Translations under genes and position numbers: made by a program
The notes under the pieces: model-generated
What the model saw: only the letters and a program-made list of their open reading frames with translations
The model's database searches: none
What the model was told of the DNA's origin: nothing
Part shown: one piece after another, positions 8,599 to 17,723 of the stretch
Layout: each line of letters begins with the position of its first letter
Position numbering within the stretch: position 1 is the stretch's first letter
Assembly: GCF_043099315.1 (NCBI RefSeq)
Contig: NZ_CP170746.1
Length of the DNA: 64,000 nucleotides
Source of the DNA: Chlorogloeopsis fritschii
GTDB lineage: Bacteria > Cyanobacteriota > Cyanobacteriia > Cyanobacteriales > Nostocaceae
Reading direction: 5' to 3' (one strand)

Positions 8599-10338
8599 TT
8601 AATTCGTGACTGTTCCTGTCATGGGTGAAGAGGGGCTGGCATAGTCTTTTGTTGGCATTCTACCAGCAAGATATGCTAAACGACCTGCGATCGCTGCCAT
8701 ATTCATTGCGCGTGCCATGACGGGTGGGTTTTTGGCTAAGGCGATCGCGCTATTAATCAACAATGCATCTGCGCCCATTTCCATTGCTTGGGCTGCTTCA
8801 GATGGCGCTCCAATGCCAGCGTCTACCACTACGGGTACATTTGCATTTTCGATGATGATTTGAATGTTAGCGGCGGTTTTTAGCCCTTGCCCAGAACCGA
8901 TGGGTGCTGCTAAGGGCATGACGGTAGCGCAACCTACTTCTTCTAAATGCTTTGCCAGTATGGGATCGGCGTTGATGTAGGGTAAAACAGCAAAGCCTTC
9001 TTTGACTAGCTGTTCTGCTGCTTGGAGAGTGCCAATCGGATCTGGCAGTAAATATTTAGAATCAGGAATAACCTCTAACTTAACAAAATTATTATCTTCC
9101 TGTCCAAGCAGTTTCGCCATTTCCCTTCCCAAACGGGCTACACGAATTGCCTCTTCTGCTGTTTTGCATCCAGCAGTATTAGGTAACATCCAAATTTTAG
9201 TCCAATCTAGTGCTTCGGCTAAACCTTCATGTCCGGGAGCATTGGTTTGCACGCGTCTAACGGCAACGGTAACAATTTGACAGCCGCTCTCTACGACACT
9301 TTGCTGCATTTCCTCAATACTGCGATATTTGCCCGTTCCTGTCATTAAGCGAGAGGTAAAAGATTTGCCAGCGATGACAAGTGGTGAATCTTGAATGGGG
9401 AGTACAGAGGCAACTTGCTGTAATGGTGAGTGAGGAGTAGAGAGTGTAAGCATTTGGCTGGGGGTAGATGACTGAGTCTGAAAGCGCGAATAGTGGAAGT
9501 GAGAAAGAAGGGAATCGGATTTTTGTTCCCAAATCAAATCGGCTATCAATGCTGCCGTGATGGGTGCGAGAAGAATACCATTACGATAATGCCCAGTAGC
9601 CAGAGTTAAATTTTTACAGTTACTACTCCCCAGTATCGGTAATTCGTCAGGAGTAGCAGGGCGAAATCCCCACCATAATTCCTCAATCGGATAATGCTGA
9701 ATTTGGGGATATAGCCGAATTGCTTGTTGTAATAAGGTTTGAATTCCTATGGGCGTATTGTAGGGGGTAAAGCCAACATCCTCTACGGTAGCTCCAATCA
9801 TGATCCGGCGATCGCGTCTGGGCACAATATAAATTTCATTACCAAACAAAATACGTGACAAAGGCAATTCTGTCACAAATTCTGGCACTCGCACGCTCAA
9901 CATTTGCCCTTTTTTTGGGCGCACGGGTAGGGGGAATAATTGGTTTGACCAAGCACCTGTGGCTAAGATATAATGTTCGGCACGCAAAACTCCAGCATTA
10001 GTTTGTACACCCACAACCTGTCCCTGCTGCTGCTGAAGTCCTTCTACTGTAGTTCCTTCTTTCAACTCAACACCCAAAGATTGTGCTGCACTCAGTAGAG
10101 CTTTTGCTAGAGCACGATTATCGACTTGAGCATCTTCGGGATACCACCAACCACCGATTACTTCTTCACCCAATCCTGATTGATATTGGTTAATAGTTTC
10201 TTTGTCTAGCCAATAGGCAGGAGAGGAGGAGTGAGGGAATGGGAGAGTAGGGGATGAGGAGAAATTGTTATTTTTCCCCCCTTTCCCTGTCTCCCTTTCT
10301 CCCCCTCTTCTTCCAAGGCTGGTGTTAAAATTCCACAA
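8599..10338 (-). CDS. thiG: ThiO C-terminal part fused to thiazole synthase ThiG
   Basis: From about residue 40 to 310 the protein continues the FAD-dependent glycine oxidase ThiO (WWYPEDAQVDNRAL, LATGAWSNQLFPLPVRPKKGQM, FRPATPDELPILG). Residues 320-579 are a complete ThiG (PLVIAGKSFTSRLMTGTGKY, PLAAPIGSGQGL, VVDAGIGAPSEAAQAMEMGA). In cyanobacteria ThiO and ThiG are often one polypeptide: ThiO makes dehydroglycine, and ThiG condenses it with a deoxyxylulose phosphate and ThiS-thiocarboxylate to form the thiamine thiazole. Here the chain is out of frame with the FAD-binding N-terminus encoded at 10206-10604. The first 40 residues (SLGRRGGERETGKGGK and so on) are translated low-complexity DNA, not ThiO. 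The ATG at 10338 is probably not a natural start. Confidence 0.9.
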   Translation of the reverse strand: MWNFNTSLGRRGGERETGKGGKNNNFSSSPTLPFPHSSSPAYWLDKETINQYQSGLGEEVIGGWWYPEDAQVDNRALAKALLSAAQSLGVELKEGTTVEGLQQQQGQVVGVQTNAGVLRAEHYILATGAWSNQLFPLPVRPKKGQMLSVRVPEFVTELPLSRILFGNEIYIVPRRDRRIMIGATVEDVGFTPYNTPIGIQTLLQQAIRLYPQIQHYPIEELWWGFRPATPDELPILGSSNCKNLTLATGHYRNGILLAPITAALIADLIWEQKSDSLLSHFHYSRFQTQSSTPSQMLTLSTPHSPLQQVASVLPIQDSPLVIAGKSFTSRLMTGTGKYRSIEEMQQSVVESGCQIVTVAVRRVQTNAPGHEGLAEALDWTKIWMLPNTAGCKTAEEAIRVARLGREMAKLLGQEDNNFVKLEVIPDSKYLLPDPIGTLQAAEQLVKEGFAVLPYINADPILAKHLEEVGCATVMPLAAPIGSGQGLKTAANIQIIIENANVPVVVDAGIGAPSEAAQAMEMGADALLINSAIALAKNPPVMARAMNMAAIAGRLAYLAGRMPTKDYASPSSPMTGTVTN

Positions 10339-10604
10339 GGCCAGTAACCAGTATTCAAGCCAGTAATTTGTTCTAGTTTTTGTGTCCAGTTAGCATAAAT
10401 AGAACGCGATCGCCAACACAACTCCTGCATTGCTGTATTAGTTATCTTTTCGGCATCTGGTGCTAACATTCCAGCAGCAGCATGAGTGGCGGCAGAGTGG
10501 AAGTCGCGACTTAAGACGCTGACTGTTGCTCCGCGCAGTTTCATTTCAATAGCGATGGCTAAACCTATAATGCCGCCACCAATAATCAAAACATCTTTAT
10601 TCAT
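10206..10604 (-). CDS. thiO: ThiO N-terminal FAD-binding part, out of frame with the rest
   Basis: Residues 1-95 are the N-terminus of glycine oxidase ThiO: the Rossmann FAD motif DVLIIGGGIIGLAIA at 4-18, THAAAGMLAPDAE, and GYWPCGILTP. After ILTPALEE the reading frame enters a purine-rich low-complexity insert and then runs out of frame to a stop at 10206. A -1 shift anywhere in the insert would join it to the ThiO-ThiG frame. The insert contains G GGG GGA in the zero frame followed by A5 (minus strand, around 10275-10285), a plausible slippage point. Either the gene is broken, it is rescued by slippage, or there is an indel error in the homopolymer. The start ATG at 10604 fits the family. 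Confidence 0.85.
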   Translation of the reverse strand: MNKDVLIIGGGIIGLAIAIEMKLRGATVSVLSRDFHSAATHAAAGMLAPDAEKITNTAMQELCWRSRSIYANWTQKLEQITGLNTGYWPCGILTPALEEEGEKGRQGKGGKITISPHPLLSHSLTPPLLPIG

Positions 10605-10835
10605 TATTCAATAGTTAATAGTCAAGAGTTAGTAGGGGTGATGAAATTTCTTGTGTCAGTGGTAAGGCAAACATAATTATCTCGTTCAAAGCACCCACAA
10701 AAGAGTTAAGTAGTCAAGAATCAATAGTTACGGTTTTTGACTGCTGACTATGGACTGTTGACTAAATAACTCCTAACTCCTAACTCATCACTCATAGCAG
10801 GTAACTCATAAGTGCTAACCAATAACTGGCAAGCG

Positions 10836-11183
10836 TTACCACAAAGCTGGAATTGGTTCGTTGCTTTGATTTGTAGTGTTTGATTGAGTGTCGTCTGTGG
10901 TGCTAATTGAGTCAGTTGTGTTTTGAGCAGTTGTAGTTTCAGTTACTGTGTCATCAGCAGTATTATTCTGTAACTCCCTACTCCCAGTGTTGTTTTCAGA
11001 AGCAGTACCAGCCGCTGTACTATTAACATTAATATTGGCGGGCAGAACTCGCGAGGTTTTACCTCCATTTCCCGGAGCTTGAGCAGTGTTTTGTCCGCCC
11101 ATTGGAAAGTTAATACCCAGCAAAGTACCTAGCAATATTGCTAAACCTCCAGCCATCAAAATTAATGGTGTCCATCTACCCAT
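10836..11183 (-). CDS. Small membrane-anchored Thr/Asn-rich protein
   Basis: A 115-residue protein with one N-terminal hydrophobic segment (residues 6-26, LILMAGGLAILLGTLLGINF) and a low-complexity tail rich in Thr, Asn, Asp and Ser. It is probably anchored in the inner membrane with the disordered tail outside the cytoplasm. I do not recognise a family. The start is supported by AAAGGAGAA about 8 bases upstream of the ATG. The tail may be a linker or a surface-exposed, poorly conserved region. Confidence 0.65.
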   Translation of the reverse strand: MGRWTPLILMAGGLAILLGTLLGINFPMGGQNTAQAPGNGGKTSRVLPANINVNSTAAGTASENNTGSRELQNNTADDTVTETTTAQNTTDSISTTDDTQSNTTNQSNEPIPALW

Positions 11184-11222
11184 GTTGTTTTTCTCCTTTT
11201 AGTATCCAGACTAATTAAGAAC

Positions 11223-11534
11223 CTACGCTCCAAACATCCATCAAACTTTGTAATCAAGTGGCAAATTACTTATAACCTGAGTTTGATAGTCTCAACACAG
11301 GTTTATTGTAGGAGAATGAGGAGGTGGGGAGCGCCGCTTTTGCCAGCGCCAATATGTTGTTTTCTTTTGCTTGACTTTTGAGTCAAACTGCGTACAACAA
11401 CTGCTAATTCCCTGATAGTTAATTACCTTAGCACCGCTATTGTAGAGGTCAATACTATTTTGCAGCAAAATTTTCTTCACATTGGCTCCGCGCAAGCACT
11501 CAATTTTATTTCCTTGAGCTAGTATCTTGAGCAT
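11223..11534 (-). pseudogene. Decayed 2Fe-2S ferredoxin-like gene
   Basis: The open part (11292-11534) reads KILAQGNKIECLRGANVKK then LLQNSIDLYNSGAKVIN. This resembles the start of a small plant-type 2Fe-2S protein found in cyanobacteria, in which a cluster-binding loop of the form CxGxxSCGTC follows. Here that loop reads YQGISSCCTQ, so most cluster cysteines are gone. After PHSPTINLC there is a stop, and the same frame continues as DYQTQV then an aspartate/tyrosine segment, a further stop and WMFGA, as expected for the tail of the family (ACQTQV...DGFWG). Two in-frame stops and lost ligands indicate a pseudogene. The family match is from memory and was not searched. Confidence 0.6.
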
Positions 11535-11607
11535 CTTGGATGACTAAACTGGCTGTTTTTTAGGTATTGACACATAGTCTTAAAGTTATCTTTCAAGTCA
11601 CAGTTTT

Positions 11608-13224
11608 ATGACCGGAAATTCTTCGCCCCAACTTTGGATCTACGACACCACTTTACGAGATGGCACTCAGCGTGAAGGCTTATCGGTATCGATTGAAGAT
11701 AAGTTACGCATCGCCAGAAGGCTGGATCAACTGGGTATTCCTTTCATAGAAGGTGGTTGGCCTGGGGCAAATCCCAAAGATGTACAATTTTTTTGGCAGT
11801 TGCAAGAAGAACCACTCCAGCAAGCTGAAGTTGTAGCTTTTTGCTCGACTCGCCGTCCTCATAAAATTGCAGCATCCGAACCAATGCTGCAAGCAATCCT
11901 TGCTGCTGGTACCCATTGGGTAACAATATTTGGTAAGTCTTGGGATTTACACGTGACAGAAGGACTCAAGACTACTTTAGCAGAAAATTTGGCGATGATC
12001 CGCGATACTATCGAGTATTTACGTGCTCAAGGACGTCGCATTATCTACGATGCAGAACACTGGTTTGATGGTTACAAGCACAACCCCAGTTATGCTCTTC
12101 AGACTTTAGAGACAGCGATCGCTGCTGGTGCTGAGTGGTTAGTTTTATGTGATACCAATGGCGGCACATTGCCCCATGAAATTATGCAAATAGTTACAGA
12201 TGTCATCAAGACTACTTCCAGCGATATTCAAATCGGAATTCACACTCACAATGATTCTGATACGGCTGTTGCCAACGCTCTCGCAGCCGTGATGGCAGGA
12301 GCAAACATGGTACAAGGTACGATGAATGGATACGGCGAACGCTGCGGCAATGCCAATCTTTGTTCGTTAATTCCCAACTTACAGGTGAAACTTGGTTATA
12401 AATGTATAGAAGATAACCAACTTCTGCAACTAACTGAAACCAGCCGCTTTGTCAGTGAGGTTGTCAATCTTGCCCCTGATGAACACGCGCCATTTGTCGG
12501 CAGATCGGCGTTTGCTCACAAAGGTGGCATACACGTATCAGCGGTGGAACGCAACCCCCTGACTTACGAACACATTCAACCAGAACAGGTAGGAAACCGC
12601 CGTCGCATTGTCATTTCCGAACAGTCTGGAGTCAGTAATGTTTTAGCGAAAGCCCGCTGTTTTGGAATTCAATTAGACAAGCACAACCCAACGACGCAGC
12701 GAATTCTCGAACGTTTAAAGGAATTGGAAAGTGAAGGATACCAATTTGAAGCGGCTGAAGCAAGTTTTGAGTTGTTAATGCGCCAAGCCTTAGGTAACCG
12801 TCAGCAATTTTTTGAAATCAAAGGTTTTCAGGTTCACTGTGACTTGGTGCAGGAAGAAGAAACTACAAGTTCTCTTGCCACAGTCAAAGTCGCTGTCAAT
12901 GGTAAGGATATTTTAGAAGCAGCCGAAGGAAACGGCCCGGTTGCAGCTTTGGATGCAGCTTTACGCAAAGCTTTGGTGAATTTTTATCCCCAAATCGCTA
13001 GTTTTGAACTAACAGATTACAAAGTGCGAATTCTCAACGGGCATACGGGCACATCAGCAAAAACCCGCGTTATGGTTGAGTCTGGCAATAGCCACCAACG
13101 TTGGACGACTGTTGGGGTTTCCACAAATATTCTGGCGGCTTCCTATCAAGCAGTAGTGGAAGGACTAGAATACGGTTTGTTGCTACATTCACAAGCTGAA
13201 GCGATTGTGAGGGCGTCAAGTTAA
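11608..13224 (+). CDS. cimA: (R)-citramalate synthase
   Basis: This 538-residue enzyme of the isopropylmalate/homocitrate synthase family condenses pyruvate and acetyl-CoA to citramalate. That is the first step of the threonine-independent route to 2-oxobutyrate and isoleucine, known in several cyanobacteria. The TIM barrel starts with IYDTTLRDGTQREG (11-24). It carries the metal-binding HTHND motif (IGIHTHNDSDTAVANA) and GERCGNANL. The C-terminal LeuA-type dimer/regulatory domain covers about 395-530 (VKVAVNGKDILEAAEGNGPV). Length and motifs fit the CimA/LeuA2 subgroup rather than LeuA or NifV, although a homocitrate role is hard to exclude without a tree. There is no clear ribosome binding site. 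The gene is intact and monocistronic. Confidence 0.9.
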   Translation: MTGNSSPQLWIYDTTLRDGTQREGLSVSIEDKLRIARRLDQLGIPFIEGGWPGANPKDVQFFWQLQEEPLQQAEVVAFCSTRRPHKIAASEPMLQAILAAGTHWVTIFGKSWDLHVTEGLKTTLAENLAMIRDTIEYLRAQGRRIIYDAEHWFDGYKHNPSYALQTLETAIAAGAEWLVLCDTNGGTLPHEIMQIVTDVIKTTSSDIQIGIHTHNDSDTAVANALAAVMAGANMVQGTMNGYGERCGNANLCSLIPNLQVKLGYKCIEDNQLLQLTETSRFVSEVVNLAPDEHAPFVGRSAFAHKGGIHVSAVERNPLTYEHIQPEQVGNRRRIVISEQSGVSNVLAKARCFGIQLDKHNPTTQRILERLKELESEGYQFEAAEASFELLMRQALGNRQQFFEIKGFQVHCDLVQEEETTSSLATVKVAVNGKDILEAAEGNGPVAALDAALRKALVNFYPQIASFELTDYKVRILNGHTGTSAKTRVMVESGNSHQRWTTVGVSTNILAASYQAVVEGLEYGLLLHSQAEAIVRASS

Positions 13225-13325
13225 AATTTAACCTGTAAAGTGCCAATCCCAGATACGTATTATGATTTATACTCCCACACCACAAAGGGTGATTGGCAAC
13301 TTTTGCTAATTTGGAACTACTTTAC

Positions 13326-13364
13326 GGCACGGTGGCAAAACAATCTTAATCTTGATGCCGTGCC
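13326..13364. terminator. Hairpin between convergent genes
   Basis: GGCACGG (13326-13332) pairs with CCGTGCC (13358-13364) across a 25-base loop, between cimA (+) and the small gene on the minus strand. There is no strong T run, so it is only a possible bidirectional terminator. Confidence 0.4.
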
Positions 13365-13368
13365 TTAA

Positions 13369-13611
13369 TTAAGCACTTTCAGAGAAACTTTTCCAGGCTT
13401 GAGCTACGACTTGACTGAGCCAACGCCGTTGTTGCTGATCCAGCACGCTATCTTCAGCTAATACTTGAGCGGTTAATTCGTCTAAGGATTGCCCTTGAGC
13501 GCGGACAATTTTGACTACACCAGCGATCGCCCTGGCAACTAATTCTTCATCTATTGGCTTTTGCCGTAAGGCAATGATTTCTTGAGTGCTATCTGGGATG
13601 GGATAATTCAT
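13369..13611 (-). CDS. Small conserved-looking helical protein, unknown
   Basis: An 80-residue soluble protein without cysteines, signal peptide or membrane segment, predicted mostly helical (DEELVARAIAGVVKIVRAQG, LDELTAQVLAEDSVL, RRWLSQVVAQAW). It looks like the short conserved hypothetical proteins common in cyanobacteria. It is monocistronic and convergent with cimA. No function can be suggested; it is real with fair confidence because the whole frame has normal composition and coding character. Confidence 0.65.
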   Translation of the reverse strand: MNYPIPDSTQEIIALRQKPIDEELVARAIAGVVKIVRAQGQSLDELTAQVLAEDSVLDQQQRRWLSQVVAQAWKSFSESA

Positions 13612-13768
13612 GGCGGAAGTTTATTGAAAAAAAATGAACAGTGATTTTGACAAACTTTTAAAATTTCTTTACTGAATTTTCATTCAAGAATTAGGGCGCA
13701 TTTTATCGCAAATTGGCTCTCTTTTTAATCTGTCTGAGTGAATATCTTTGTCGGAGATGAGAAAAAAG

Positions 13769-15871
13769 ATGAAAGAGATACTTTACCTAGAAATCCCTGT
13801 CCCCGATACATCAGCTGTACGCCAATGGCTGCAAGCTGAATTTGAACCGGGAACTGGGGAAAAAGTCCTGACACCGGATGGCTTTCGTCTGAGAATGATG
13901 GGAAATACAGTTAGTCAGGGGAGTATTTCGGAAAACTTACCCCCTGAACTTTCTATTTTTGTCTGGTCAGTGCAGCGAACAACCTATTTAAAAGCGTTTC
14001 GTTGGTCAAGTCAACCCTTTCCTCAAGAAAAGCAAATACTCAAACGCCTGACTAATGAAATCAGAAATCGCTTTCCACATCACTATCCTGAACCACCAGC
14101 AATTGATTTGTCTAAGCAATCTATTTTTGAGGCGCTAGCTCCCTATTATCCCCTTACTGTCAAGTACTTTCAGAAAATACCGAATGGAGAATACGATCTC
14201 AAACGGGCATACTGGTGGGAGCAACGCTGGCGTCAAGGTGTGCGCAATCCCCAGAAGCCGCGACAGGTAGTGTTTTCTCATCGTGGGGATAGGGAGTTAG
14301 GGGCAGAGGAGCAGAAGGGCAATCCCCAATACGATCTCATCTATATCGGTGGCGCACTGGGTGTGATCCATGCGGCGGTGATGGCAAAACTGGGTTATAA
14401 AGTTTTATTGGTGGAAAGATTACCTTTTGGACGCATGAACCGGGAATGGAATATTTCCCGCGATGAAATTCAAAGCTTGATAAATTTGGGTTTGCTTACT
14501 CCTGCCGAAGTTGAATCAATAATCGCGCGGGAGTACAAAGACGGATTTAATAAATTTTTTGATGCTTATGTTCCCCAAAATCTCAAAGCGCCTGTATTGC
14601 ACACTCCCACAGTATTAAATTTGGCTTTAAATTCCGAAAAATTACTGCATCTGTGTGGACAAAAGCTACGAACAGCAGGTGGTGAAATTTGGGATGAAAC
14701 AGAGTTTGTAAAAGCTGATATTTATACTTCGGAAGTTGTCGTTACGGTTCAAAATTTAGGCGATCGCACACAGAAGCAAGTTAGTGGAAGATTACTGGTA
14801 GATGCGATGGGAACAGCCTCGCCGATCGCTTGGCAATTAAATGGTAGTCGTGCTTTTGACAGTGTATGCCCGACGGTGGGGGCAGTTGTTGAGCGTGGAT
14901 TTGAACCAGGGGTTTGGGATTCTCAGTACGGAGATGTTTTGAACAGTCACGGTGATATTTCCAGGGGCAGGCAGTTAATTTGGGAATTGTTTCCCGGAGC
15001 AGATGAAGAATTGACAATTTATTTATTTCACTACCACCAAGTCAATGCTCAAAATCCCGGTTCTTTATTGGAAATGTACGAAGACTTTTTTACGATTTTG
15101 CCAGAATATCGACGCTGCGATCTGGACAAATTGGTGTGGAAGAAGGCGACATTTGGATATATTCCGGGGCATTTTAGTGTTGATAGTCGCGATCGCACAG
15201 TTGCATTCGATAGATTGATTGCCATTGGTGATGCGGCATCGCTTCAGTCTCCTCTCGTGTTCACGGGCTTTGGTTCCCTAGTTCGCAATTTAGCACGCCT
15301 CACCACTCTTTTAGATGTCGCCCTCAAACATAACCTGCTTTCTGCGCAACACCTGAACCGAATTCGTGCCTTCCAAAATAATATTGCCGTGACTTGGATG
15401 TTTTCTAAAGGCATGATGGTGCCAACTGGAAAAAATTTACCACCAGAGCGCATCAATACTATGCTCAATAACTTCTTTGGGTTATTAGCAGACGAATCAA
15501 AAGAAGTCGCAGACGATTTTATTAAAGATAGATTTGATTGGTTGACATTTAATCGATTAGCGCTGAAAGCAGCTCGGAAAAATCCCGCTTTACTGCTGTG
15601 GATCTGGGAGTTAGCTGGAGCTAAGGATTTACTGCGGTGGACAAGTAACTATTTTGACTTTACCCGTCATTCTCTAGTCAGCACCCTGTTAAGTGGATGG
15701 TTGCCAAATTTACTGCGCAGGTTCCGTCCTTGGTTAGAACCCCGTTATCCAGCATTATGGTTGCAACTATTAGCAATTAACTATAGTCTGATTGCAGGTA
15801 AAGGTCGCCCTGATAACAAAGTAGTAAAAATTACCACCGAGCAACAACTTCAAAAGTCAATTGTTAATTAG
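13769..15871 (+). CDS. CruA/CruP-family lycopene cyclase-like flavoprotein
   Basis: About 700 residues. After an N-terminal extension of about 180 residues, a Rossmann FAD/NAD motif appears at about 190-225 (YDLIYIGGALGVIHAAVMAK...VLLVER). A flavoprotein C-terminal motif, LIAIGDAASLQSPLVFTGFG, lies near 490. This architecture is that of the CruA/CruP family; CruA cyclises lycopene to carotenes, and CruP is a paralogue with a debated role linked to photo-oxidative protection. I cannot separate CruA from CruP by eye. The glycine pattern IGGALGV departs slightly from the usual GxGxxG. The long frame begins with TTG at 13748. I prefer the ATG at 13769 (MKEILYLEIPVP), which has GGAG about 12 bases upstream; ATG 13757 lies immediately after GGAG. 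It is a single intact gene. Confidence 0.75.
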   Translation: MKEILYLEIPVPDTSAVRQWLQAEFEPGTGEKVLTPDGFRLRMMGNTVSQGSISENLPPELSIFVWSVQRTTYLKAFRWSSQPFPQEKQILKRLTNEIRNRFPHHYPEPPAIDLSKQSIFEALAPYYPLTVKYFQKIPNGEYDLKRAYWWEQRWRQGVRNPQKPRQVVFSHRGDRELGAEEQKGNPQYDLIYIGGALGVIHAAVMAKLGYKVLLVERLPFGRMNREWNISRDEIQSLINLGLLTPAEVESIIAREYKDGFNKFFDAYVPQNLKAPVLHTPTVLNLALNSEKLLHLCGQKLRTAGGEIWDETEFVKADIYTSEVVVTVQNLGDRTQKQVSGRLLVDAMGTASPIAWQLNGSRAFDSVCPTVGAVVERGFEPGVWDSQYGDVLNSHGDISRGRQLIWELFPGADEELTIYLFHYHQVNAQNPGSLLEMYEDFFTILPEYRRCDLDKLVWKKATFGYIPGHFSVDSRDRTVAFDRLIAIGDAASLQSPLVFTGFGSLVRNLARLTTLLDVALKHNLLSAQHLNRIRAFQNNIAVTWMFSKGMMVPTGKNLPPERINTMLNNFFGLLADESKEVADDFIKDRFDWLTFNRLALKAARKNPALLLWIWELAGAKDLLRWTSNYFDFTRHSLVSTLLSGWLPNLLRRFRPWLEPRYPALWLQLLAINYSLIAGKGRPDNKVVKITTEQQLQKSIVN

Positions 15872-15900
15872 TCAATAGTCTATATATCCAAAAATTTTTA

Positions 15901-16094
15901 GGCGTTGCTGATTCAAAGTATGAATTTGCCTCACGCAGAGGAGCCAGTGCGTTGGGGAGACAGTGCGTTGCGCGGGTTAAGCGCGTTGTAGCAACTGTCG
16001 TCGGCTCTGCTGACTTAAAGCAACTGGCGTTCGCAGAGAGTAAGAGTTTTAAATGCCTGATTTTTAAATTTCATGCCTCAATTCAGCAACGCCG
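15901..16094. mobile_element. MITE-like element with GGCGTTGCTGA inverted ends
   Basis: The left end GGCGTTGCTGATTCA and the right end TCAATTCAGCAACGCC are inverted repeats of about 14 bp with minor differences. ATTTTTA flanks both sides (15894-15900; 16095-16101), a likely target duplication. The inside has no ORF but contains direct CAGTGCGTTG units, a GGGTTAAGCGCGTTGTAGCAACTG-like stem and GTCGGCTCTGCTGAC. Closely similar modules occur in the island at 22.02-22.39 kb. It is non-autonomous; the parental transposon is not in the window. Confidence 0.65.
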
Positions 16095-16115
16095 ATTTTT
16101 ACTAATGACAAATGA

Positions 16116-17723
16116 CTATTGACTATTTGGGCTTGGGCGAAAATTCGGCAGTTCCACAGATGCCAAAGACGTTCGCTTTTTGGGTGGACGCTGGGGATAA
16201 AGTAGTGGAGAAGGCGAATTAGAATGGGCAGAGTCGTCAGTAACTGGTTGTGTAGGCACAGATGTTGCTGGTAACTGCTGGGGTGATAATTGCAAAGTTT
16301 CTACCAAGTCATCCTGATTGTCGTCAGAGTTAGTCTCAGGGTTGGTGATAATGTTATTTACTAATTCCTCGCTATCATCCAAAGCTGTGGCAAAACTTTC
16401 TGAACTTTGCACCATAACTTCCTCACCGTCTTCTACATCTATATCATCATCATCTGCTACATCTTTTTCTTGGGTAGGCTGTGGTGATGCAGGTTGAGCA
16501 GTAAAAAATGTTTGGAAGAGGTTATTTAGTTGTTCTTCTAAATTTGACTGCTCTGAAGGTGAAACTGGTGTTGATGGGGTGGAGCTATCGATTTCTGGCT
16601 GAATGTTTGGTTGGTTTGCTGTGGATTGAGCTTCCTGAATTGATGTATTTATAATCGGTGATTGGATAGGAGGAGTAGAATGTTCCCATCGATGGAGCGG
16701 TAGGTTAAATTCCTTCCATACATTGTTAGGTTCATCCTCTAAGGATTCTGATTCTGCTGTCCAAGGTCGAATTGGTCGTTGATTGGAGAAAATAGAGTTA
16801 GCTTGCTTAGAGTGCGTAGTGTTTCTATTACCTACACTGCTTTGAGGATTATCCTCTAACGAATCATAGCTGGGGACTGTAGTGTCCAAACATTTTTCCA
16901 AAGCTGCTTTAAATTGTAGAGTTTGGCGTTGCTGCCGCATCAGCCGAGAACGTAACTCTCGATTAGAATTTTCTGATTGCAATAGCTGGTGAGATTGTTC
17001 GTTGTATTTAGTTTGAAGTAAGGCACATTCCCGCTCTAGCTGGGCGAGGCGATTCTGGCTAATTTCTAGCTGCCCTTTAGAACTTTCAATAAAAATTTCC
17101 TGAGTTTGAACGGTAGAGACAGCAGTTTCCAATTGCTCAAACAGCGACTTGATTTGCTCTTGGGCAGCAGCAAGCTCTTGAGCTTGTTGCTTGAGCATTG
17201 TTTCTGCAATTGTTGAGCGCTTGCTCTGCAACTGCAAAGCTTCTTCTGACTCAGTTAAGGCTGCTTTTAAATGTTCTACTTGTTCGTATAATTCATTATT
17301 GGCAGAACGCAATTCCTCATTTAATGCTAGCAGTTGCTGAAATTCAGCTCCTACTAGTTCTTGTTCTTGTTGATCGGGTTCAGCAACCCAATCTTGCTCA
17401 GGTTCAGGCTGCTGTAATGGTGGTTGAGTGAATTCCAGTACGCGATCGCTTGCTACCTGCGTGTTGGCAACTGATAACGAACTAGTGTGTGAAAGTAACT
17501 CTTCGGCAGTCGGGGTGCGATCGCAATCTGTTTCATCAATTACCTCTGCTTGAGATTGCCGAGCTTCTGCTGGTGCCAGTAGTGGTAAGTACGATATTGT
17601 CTTGTTTGTAGGATGCCCAACAAAATCAAAAGGACAACTGGCTTGTTGTGGTTGTGCCACATTGGCAGAATTAAGGGGTTTAAGGAAATTCCCGTTATTT
17701 GGGGTGTCTGCTTCATTCATCAC
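16116..17723 (-). CDS. Coiled-coil protein with disordered tails, unknown
   Basis: This 535-residue acidic protein has a long heptad-repeat coiled coil at about 130-285 (EFQQLLALNEELRSANNELY, EQVEHLKAALTESEEAL, LEISQNRLAQLERECALLQ). It is flanked by disordered regions rich in Ser, Pro, Gln and Asp/Glu, and the C-terminus is basic (PPKKRTSLASVELPNF). There are no membrane segments or catalytic motifs. Such proteins often serve as scaffolds in cell division, polarity or envelope organisation, but nothing here points to one of these. It is monocistronic, with about 270 bases to the next gene upstream of it. Confidence 0.75.
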   Translation of the reverse strand: MMNEADTPNNGNFLKPLNSANVAQPQQASCPFDFVGHPTNKTISYLPLLAPAEARQSQAEVIDETDCDRTPTAEELLSHTSSLSVANTQVASDRVLEFTQPPLQQPEPEQDWVAEPDQQEQELVGAEFQQLLALNEELRSANNELYEQVEHLKAALTESEEALQLQSKRSTIAETMLKQQAQELAAAQEQIKSLFEQLETAVSTVQTQEIFIESSKGQLEISQNRLAQLERECALLQTKYNEQSHQLLQSENSNRELRSRLMRQQRQTLQFKAALEKCLDTTVPSYDSLEDNPQSSVGNRNTTHSKQANSIFSNQRPIRPWTAESESLEDEPNNVWKEFNLPLHRWEHSTPPIQSPIINTSIQEAQSTANQPNIQPEIDSSTPSTPVSPSEQSNLEEQLNNLFQTFFTAQPASPQPTQEKDVADDDDIDVEDGEEVMVQSSESFATALDDSEELVNNIITNPETNSDDNQDDLVETLQLSPQQLPATSVPTQPVTDDSAHSNSPSPLLYPQRPPKKRTSLASVELPNFRPSPNSQ

